In this document: one piece after another, positions 58,077 through 64,000 of the stretch
Layout of the letters: the number at the start of each line of letters is the position of its first letter
Numbering within the stretch: the first letter of the stretch is position 1
NCBI GenBank assembly: GCA_028023455.1
Contig: JAQFVV010012397.1
Coordinates: forward strand, 436,001 to 500,000
From: Epiperipatus broadwayi
Lineage: Eukaryota > Onychophora > Udeonychophora > Euonychophora > Peripatidae
Length of the DNA: 64,000 nucleotides
Reading direction: 5' to 3'
Program-made: the position numbers and the translations under genes
The notes under the pieces: model-generated
The model's database searches: none
Seen by the model: the letters and a program-made list of their open reading frames with translations, nothing else
Told to the model about the DNA's origin: nothing

Positions 58077-58268
58077 AACGAAACTTAAATATATTCCAAA
58101 TTGGAAACACATGTCGATTTAAATATCCCACAATTCATTAATCCTAACATTTGCTGACTGTCTGTTTATTATCGTATTTTTATACCTACTAATAAAAACT
58201 ACCTCTTTAATTTTTCTTTTTTCATTATCTCTCTCTTGGCCTAAAATTTTTATTTTATTTATATCAAA
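58077..58268. repeat. Left inverted arm of Penelope-like element
   Basis: Reverse complement of 59396-59705 with few mismatches, for example tgctgactgtctgtttatt near 58151 and its complement near 59495. Confidence 0.85.
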
Positions 58269-58490
58269 ATTAAATTTAAAATTACAATTCTCTTATCATG
58301 ATCATAAAAAACAGATTCAGTATATAACTTGACTTCATTATTATTATCATTACATATCTGTACATTTTTCAAAACTCTTTTATACAACAATTTATGTTCT
58401 TTAATTCTTTTCTCCATATTACATCTAGATTCCCCTACATATGATAAGTTACACCCACAAAAAATTCTATAAATTATATTACGTTATTTT
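58240..58490 (-). pseudogene. Penelope GIY-YIG endonuclease domain
   Basis: The minus strand reads I-I-Y-R-I-F-C-G-C-N-L-S-Y-V-G-E-S, then K-R-I-K-E-H-K. The Y-V-G half of the GIY-YIG signature, the metal/DNA-contact cysteines and the R-x2-E-H-K motif are all recognisable. It lies one frame off the reverse transcriptase, after a stop at about 58479-58481, so one frameshift separates the two domains. Such endonucleases make the nick for target-primed reverse transcription. Confidence 0.75.
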
Positions 58491-59400
58491 TTCTAACTTA
58501 TCTTTTGAATTATTAACCATTCTATTTAAATTACCTGATCCATAAAATGAAACATTATATATACTATTATAAACTTTTTTCATAAATTTTACTTGATTAT
58601 TATTATAAAAAGGCAAAGAAATCCACTTCTTACTCTCAATTTCTTCATCACCAGTATTTCTATTAATGTTCTTACTAAATTGACAAACCACTTGATAAAT
58701 TTCTTTTATATTATAACCTACACTTAATAATTCACTTACATAATTTTCAATATTTTTCTTTTTATCACATGCATATTTACACAAAATATTATTTCTATGT
58801 AAAAAAGACCTAAAACCAGCCATTTTATAATCATGTGGCACTTTAGATAAATATGGAATATACCCTCTGGTTTCAATAAGTTTAATAAACAATTTATAGT
58901 CAATCATATTATTGTTCCTTGAAATTATCAAATCTAAATATTTAATACTGTTATTATATTCTTTCTCCATAGTCGAGTTAAGACCTTTTAATTTATTATA
59001 TTCATCAAAAATTTTATCAATCATTTCTGAAGAAGCACATATAAAAACATCATCCACATATTTCGTATATATCTTAATATTTCCCATAAATATAAATTTA
59101 TTTAAAATCTTTTCTTCATAATATGACTAAACAAAACTGCATAACTGTGCCACCATTGGTAATCCCATTGGCCATCCTTTACTCATCTTATAAAATTTAC
59201 CATTAAAGGATGCAACAATATTTTGTTCAATAAAATTTAAAGCCTTCATCAGAAAACATATTGATTATCCACTTTCTTCTCCAATAAAGCTTGATGAATT
59301 ATCTTAATTGAATCAACTCTATCAATAGATCCATACATCTCAGAAACATCCAATGACTCTAAAACATCATCACAGTCCAAACTTAAATCTTTAATTTTGA
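58479..59400 (-). pseudogene. Penelope-type reverse transcriptase
   Basis: The open part (58479-59087, 202 codons) has the catalytic K-Y-V-D-D-V-F-I box near its start, then K-Y-L-D-L-I-I-S-R and P-Y-L-S-K-V-P-H-D-Y-K, in the order typical of Penelope enzymes. Further upstream in other frames are K-G-W-P-M-G-L-P-M (about 59155-59180) and S-L-D-V-S-E-M-Y-G-S-I-D (about 59330-59360), which corresponds to the first catalytic-aspartate box, although the usual Y-D-V there reads L-D-V. Two or three frame breaks and an N-terminal truncation at about 59400 make it inactive. Confidence 0.8.
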
Positions 59401-59705
59401 TATAAATAAAATAAAAATTTTAGGCCAAGAGAGAGATAATGAAAAAAGAAAAATTAAAGAGGCAGTTTTTATTAGAAAGTATAAAAATACGATAATAAAC
59501 AGACAGTCAGCAAATGTTACGATTAATGAATTGTGGGATATTTAAATCGACATGTGTTTCCGGTTGGTAATAGATGATTCCATTTTGAAAGTTGAGTTGA
59601 TAATGATTATGAATATAATTGAAAATATTTCTTTATGAGTTTTTATTTATATTATATTATATTATAAATTGTTTACCATTGTTTGGAATATATTTAAGTT
59701 TCGTT
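59396..59705. repeat. Right inverted arm of Penelope-like element
   Basis: Reverse complement of 58077-58268 plus about 110 bp (about 59567-59680) absent from the left arm. It holds an inverted copy of the C-terminal coding part. Confidence 0.85.
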
Positions 59706-59896
59706 ATATATATATATCTGGCACTAGATCAGTAATTATATACTTTTTAATAGCTTTAGTTTTACTCTAAATATACATATGGGAAATTTACTGAAAATTA
59801 CCAGATTGCCATTTCTAAAGAAACACTGAATTTTCAGGATTCATGGACTCAAATCTATTCACAAATCAATTGAAATAACAACATATAATATATATA

Positions 59897-60205
59897 CACC
59901 TGGGTCTCGTTTTATGTGGTAGATGGGTTCCCCAAAAAACATGCACAAAAGAAATCGCACAAACATAGACTTAACTTACCTTGAAAAATGGGGGATATGT
60001 TCCAGTAATTTTCAGAAATCGCATAAAAGCAAAGCAACATGGAAAAATTACTTTAAAATTTGCATTTTAAAAATAAGGAAATAAAGTATGACTAATAAAA
60101 AATTTCAAATATTAGAAAAAAATTAATACAAGACAAACTTTTTTTTATTAACTACAGTATTTAATTTTATATTTTTTCATACATATTTTAATCATTACCG
60201 CTATT
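59897..60205. mobile_element. Mariner/Tc1-type MITE, copy 3, truncated
   Basis: Opens CACCTGGGTCTCGTTTTA after a TA and follows the left third of the copy at 20492-21433 as far as the cgctatttg motif near 60200. The rest is replaced by the sequence starting tgtaacggtc. The other end of the MITE does not appear within the window. Confidence 0.8.
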
Positions 60206-60605
60206 TGAGAATATTGTAACGGTCAGGTTTGTACATTTGCTCAACAGACTGAGAGTCCAAGCCAGAGAACCAAAAGCTGACCAAGTCGGGATAGTAATAC
60301 CCTACATCTGATCATACCTTAACTCCCTCACTCGTGCTTCCAAGTCAACCCATCGCGAATGACATGCCTGAGGTTACACTCGATATCTCTTTGATCACAT
60401 TCCAGCAATAGCAAAGCAGTAAAACATGAGACATTCCCCCCTATTACATATTCTATTATATAACTTAACTAGTGATTCATAAGATAATGAGCAAGTAATG
60501 AGACTGAGACAAATTTATATTTCATAAATTGAATATAACATTTAATAAATACTAAAGCATAGTAAGTTGTGTATAGCTAGCTCACACGCAGGTGAGTGAC
60601 TACTA

Positions 60606-60910
60606 GGGTTATAAAATAATATCACAAAGCAATGAGTGGATTCTCAGGGTTATAAAACAATATTACAAAGCAATGAGTGGATTCTCAGGTTATAAAATAA
60701 TATTACAAGGCATTGAGTGAATTCTCAAGAGTTATAAAATAATATTTCAAAGCAATGAGTGTATTCTCTAGGTTATCAAATAATATTACAAAGCAATGAG
60801 TGGATTCTCAGGGTTATAAAATATTACAAAGCATTGAGTGGATTCTCAGAGTTATAAAATAATATTACAAAGCAATGGGTGGATTATAGTTTATAAAATA
60901 ATATCAAAGC
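60606..60910. repeat. Minisatellite, about 41-bp units, about 8 copies
   Basis: Units of gttataaaataatattacaa plus agcaatgagtggattctcag start at about 60606, 60647, 60688 and 60729, and continue to about 60910 with small indels. Confidence 0.9.
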
Positions 60911-61487
60911 AATTGACTTTTTAATAAGCTTATGTTATCTTTCATGTACTAATTCAAGCTATGTTTTATATATTTGAAATCGGTTATAGTTAGCTAGCTA
61001 GAGTGATCGATTTATTGGCAAGTGATAGAATTATATTATTATTCAGTTCAAGATTATATCATTATTACTAAGTTTAAAATTATATTATTAATACTAAGTT
61101 TAAGAGTATATTATAATTACTAAATTTAAGATTATATTATAAATATATTCAAAATCATATTATAGAGACATTTGCGTGATATATAATTGTTATACAGATA
61201 AACGCATTAAATCAGACTCTAGATCGGAGGATCAAAGCCGAAGTTATTTTCTAGGGAAGTTTTGAGAAGTGGTGGCAGTGGCACGTCAGATTCTAGTGCG
61301 TTAGAAACTATAGTATCAGATAAGTGCGCATCGAATGAATTCTTAATTGGGGTTTATTATCTAGTAAACGGTTCCCTAATCGATCTGCTTGCTATAATGG
61401 AAGAGGCCTTTTTATTAAGTGAACAGAAGAGTGGCTTATGAGCCCTCTGGAAACGCTTTGGTTCGGTTAAGTAAGAATAATTGTCAC

Positions 61488-61575
61488 ATTTGCCTAAACT
61501 TTCGAGGCGTGACTTGATGAAATACGAAGAAATGTCGCAGTTGGCTAAACTTTCGAGGCGTGGCTGGACGTGGAA
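61488..61575. repeat. Near-duplication of about 50 bp
   Basis: Gcctaaactttcgaggcgtg (about 61492) recurs as ggctaaactttcgaggcgtg (about 61544). Both lie in the G+C-richer part of the region. Confidence 0.8.
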
Positions 61576-61974
61576 CAATCTTGAGATGGGCCATTATAGA
61601 CATAACAAGTAGATATGCATATTTATGCTAATTAGCAATACATTCGCAATGCTAGAGTAATATTTTATAAATTAATCACGCCAAAATTTTAGCTTCTTCA
61701 GTGCTACTACCACCGGTCAGTTCATAAATGAGATTATCAAATTATAAAATAAAATGGCGATAATGAGAATCTGATTTAAGGTTATCTGCATAGCTATTTA
61801 TTCTCTAATTAAACGAAGTTATAGCAAACTTAAGATTTTTTAGAACTGAGAACATTAGTTATTTGTATTATAATCTACATCTAATATCAAACTGATCCCT
61901 AGATAATAAAATAAGAGTTATAAAATAGCTCACACAAATTATTGATTTTTAAAATAAATTACTCATCTTAAATA

Positions 61975-62370
61975 ATTCGTCAAATTAGGCCTTACTGATA
62001 ATGCAAAATGTTTTAAATAGCGAAGGCAAACCTATATTTTAAATAGCTTGCATAAAATATACTTTTTCAAATAACTGGCAAAAGATATATTTTAAATCAC
62101 TTACGCAAATATAATTCTTAAATAATCTGTGCAAAATCTGTGTTTTAAATAACATACACAATATATACGTTTTAACTAACTTTAGCAAACCTTTTCATTT
62201 TAGATAACTTAAGAAAAAGATGCGTTTTAAATAACACACGTCAAATATATATCTAAATAACTTTAGTAAAAGATTTCCATTTTCAATAACTTGAGAAAAA
62301 GATGCGCTTTAAATAATATACGCAAATATACATTTTTAAATAACTTTAGCAAAAGATTTTAAATAACTTG
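61975..62370. repeat. Divergent minisatellite around a ttttaaataact motif
   Basis: The motif tttaaataact, followed by a variable gcaaa-containing stretch, recurs about every 30-45 bp, at least nine times, with heavy divergence. It is a second, older array than 60606-60910. Confidence 0.7.
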
Positions 62371-62377
62371 TTCGGGC

Positions 62378-62390
62378 ATTATAAATACCG
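62378..62390 (+). promoter_or_regulatory. TATA-like signal in G+C-shifted region
   Basis: Cattataaatacc precedes gattcactccag by a short distance, similar to the TATA plus start arrangement at 17226. The signal is weakly supported because TATA-like sequence is common in this DNA. Confidence 0.3.
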
Positions 62391-63330
62391 ATTCACTCCA
62401 GCACAAATATAATTCAGAAAAGAGTCTTAGCTGTATTCTTTATATCGCAATACTCTGATATAATAAAAGTGATTGCTCACTTCCCCCTTCCCCCGATAAC
62501 TCATTAACACACCAGACTCTGTTCTGATAAAAACACAGCATAAATCAATAAACATGAACTTAAAACTAAAGATAGATGACACAAGAGTAAATTGCATAAA
62601 ACGATCAATAAGATGATAATTTAGGAATAAGAATTTGTTGTATGATTTCATAGAAACTAGATGTTTAGGATTATTTAAAATTATTAATGATCAAGCAAGA
62701 ATTTTTAGAGTTCTAAGATTTAAATAAATTTAAGATAAACATTTTAGTGGAACATTTAGAAAATATAATTAATTATGTGATTTATTTGTTAGCTAGCTTT
62801 CATTTAGGGTATGTTTTAGTTATGAAATTTAATATTTGGCCGAAAGGATTTACCGGAAAGTCTTTAAGGCATTGTTCGATAGGCTTCTCTCTCTATTCAG
62901 TCAGGCTGGGCTTCTCTTAGGTTTTAGTCTGGATGCAGCTTCGCAAATTTATTTCTGTGGCAACTTTCCCCATTTCTCTGGTCATGAACTCTCTGGTCTC
63001 TCAGGTACAGCTTCTTTCTTACTGTGCTGGGCATGGTTGAGCTCCTCTCTTATCGGTAGCCGCTCGTGGAAGATCAAACGGCTGTCTCTTTGCCTTCTAG
63101 CCAACGGTCATCTTTATAGCAGCTTGGATGTTGTTTTTTTTAGATTCAGCTTTCTTAAATGGCAGGAATTCTTATTTAACTTCAGCTCTGGTCTTTGCAA
63201 ATAATTTCGGCAGCAAGCACAATTTTCACAGCAACAGAAAAATTTAACACGGATGATGATGAATGGATGGAAGAGGACCTTGGTGGCTATTTGGGCCCCT
63301 TTTTATGCTATATTTTTGACAGTAGTTACC

Positions 63331-64000
63331 TCCTACTTTGAGTCGTGCCACATCACCTGATGACTAGTTTAAACTAGCTTTTAACCACATATCCAGTTAG
63401 TAAAAATATTAAGTATAGCTAAATCTGGACCTGGAAAGGCTCTATTGTTTTAATTGATGTCATAGTTAAAAGATATATTTTCAAGAGAATGGTCACAAGC
63501 AATTTTGTATAGATTTATGTATAGATTTATGCCTGACTGAATATTATAATTGGTCTTAGTTATAATTTTCAAATAGGTCAAATTTTGGCCAAAGATTTAT
63601 TTTTAGAACGAGGTGTTAAAACTGATAAAACTTTCTGCTTGTAATTTTAAGCAAACAAAAGAATTGAAAACTATCTAACTTGGAATTTATTCAAAATGAA
63701 TACTGATTTAAAATAATTATTTAGAAAGAAATTTGAAAAATAAGTAATATTATAATTTTAAACTTATTCTGCTGCTATATAGATAAGTTTTAATTACACA
63801 GTTATGTTTATTTCAGTTTTAACAAATCTAACTGAATATGCCCATATATAAATATTTGAGACTGTAATTTTATATTTATAATTAATAGGATGATTATATA
63901 CACACATACTCGCAATATTATAAGCACAAAGTTTTTAAAATTTTAAGAAATACACGTCATCTGAGTGTAACAAATGTATAGTATTATCGAAAATAATAGA
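63331..64000. other. No gene seen
   Basis: AT-rich sequence to the end of the window. Nothing recognised. Confidence 0.4.

Larger units (their letters stand above)
58077..59705 (-). mobile_element. Penelope-like retroelement flanked by inverted repeats
   Basis: A better preserved Penelope-like element, reading minus from about 59400. Reverse transcriptase comes first and a GIY-YIG endonuclease follows, the family's order. Arms at 58077-58268 and 59396-59705 are reverse complements. The right arm has about 110 bp more than the left. The arms contain the element's 3' coding end, so an inverted partial copy sits upstream. The same design occurs at 481-2158. Confidence 0.85.
60213..63330. other. 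Compositionally distinct region, probably retroelement LTR or leader
   Basis: Beginning ttgtaacggtcagg, this 3-kb region interrupts a MITE and has more G+C, especially at 61200-61560 and 62840-63310. It holds two minisatellite arrays, a 60-bp near-duplication and a TATA-like signal at about 62378. No retroviral-type coding is visible. A plus-strand frame at 62836-63204 begins with TTG and lacks any family resemblance. A long LTR or untranslated leader of an element extending past the window is the simplest reading. Confidence 0.35.

Noticed and set aside
60606-60910. CRISPR-like array of short repeats
   Set aside because: The units are continuous tandem repeats without unique spacers, and the sequence is clearly from an animal nuclear genome.
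62836-63204. 122-codon plus-strand frame as a gene
   Set aside because: It starts with TTG and not ATG, matches no family I recognise, and lies in a repeat-rich, probably retroelement-derived region.

Overview
This is a piece of an AT-rich animal nuclear genome. It contains no operons, rRNA genes or long host reading frames. The identifiable host coding sequence consists of short exons with GT/AG splice sites, and most other recognisable material is decayed transposable elements: Penelope-like, Ty3/gypsy, at least two kinds of LINE, hAT- and mariner-type MITEs, and foldback elements. The host exons encode sushi/CCP modules in symmetric phase 1-1 exons, the usual form in metazoan extracellular mosaic proteins. 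Bases alone do not identify the species.

Host gene. One minus-strand gene, or a cluster of its relics, spans roughly 55.4 kb down to 15.3 kb and perhaps to 4 kb. Three one-domain sushi exons look intact, with good splice sites (54471-54641, 27735-27905, 15358-15525). Three more are broken: 55242-55414 has a frameshift and lost splice sites, 29307-29477 has lost both splice sites, and one exon is split by a MITE at 28047-29115. A 234-bp tandem duplication adds a further half exon. A coding-like block at 4039-4200 (minus) could be a terminal exon. A separate 97-nt block at 14253-14349 (plus) looks like a first coding exon with strong splice sites.

Layout. 0.5-2.2 kb: Penelope-like relic between inverted repeats, next to a hAT-type MITE. 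5.3-10.5 kb: decayed Ty3/gypsy relic (minus). 11.2-13.0 kb: minisatellites and a terminal-inverted-repeat element. 16.3-19.2 kb: LINE endonuclease relic, Ty3/gypsy LTR-gag-protease relic and a small MITE. 20.5-22.2 kb: mariner-type MITE, a minisatellite with alternating units, and a promoter-like module. 24.6-26.9 kb: old 1.37-kb tandem duplication. 27.7-29.9 kb: sushi exons and their breakage. 30.6-31.6 kb: large palindrome. 33.9-41.3 kb: Ty3/gypsy element with about 1.95-kb LTRs and a large internal deletion, inserted beside or within foldback DNA. 42.1-46.7 kb: LINE relic (plus). 47.6 kb: tRNA-like sequence. 48.2-49.7 kb: second gag-protease relic (minus). 50.7-52.0 kb: LINE endonuclease relic and a foldback element. 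54.5-55.4 kb: two sushi exons. 58.1-59.7 kb: second, better preserved Penelope-like element. 59.9-63.3 kb: truncated MITE, then a compositionally distinct region with two minisatellite arrays that looks like retroelement non-coding sequence.

The region reads as a sushi-domain gene with very large introns that have filled with transposons, and whose own exons are being duplicated, interrupted and lost.
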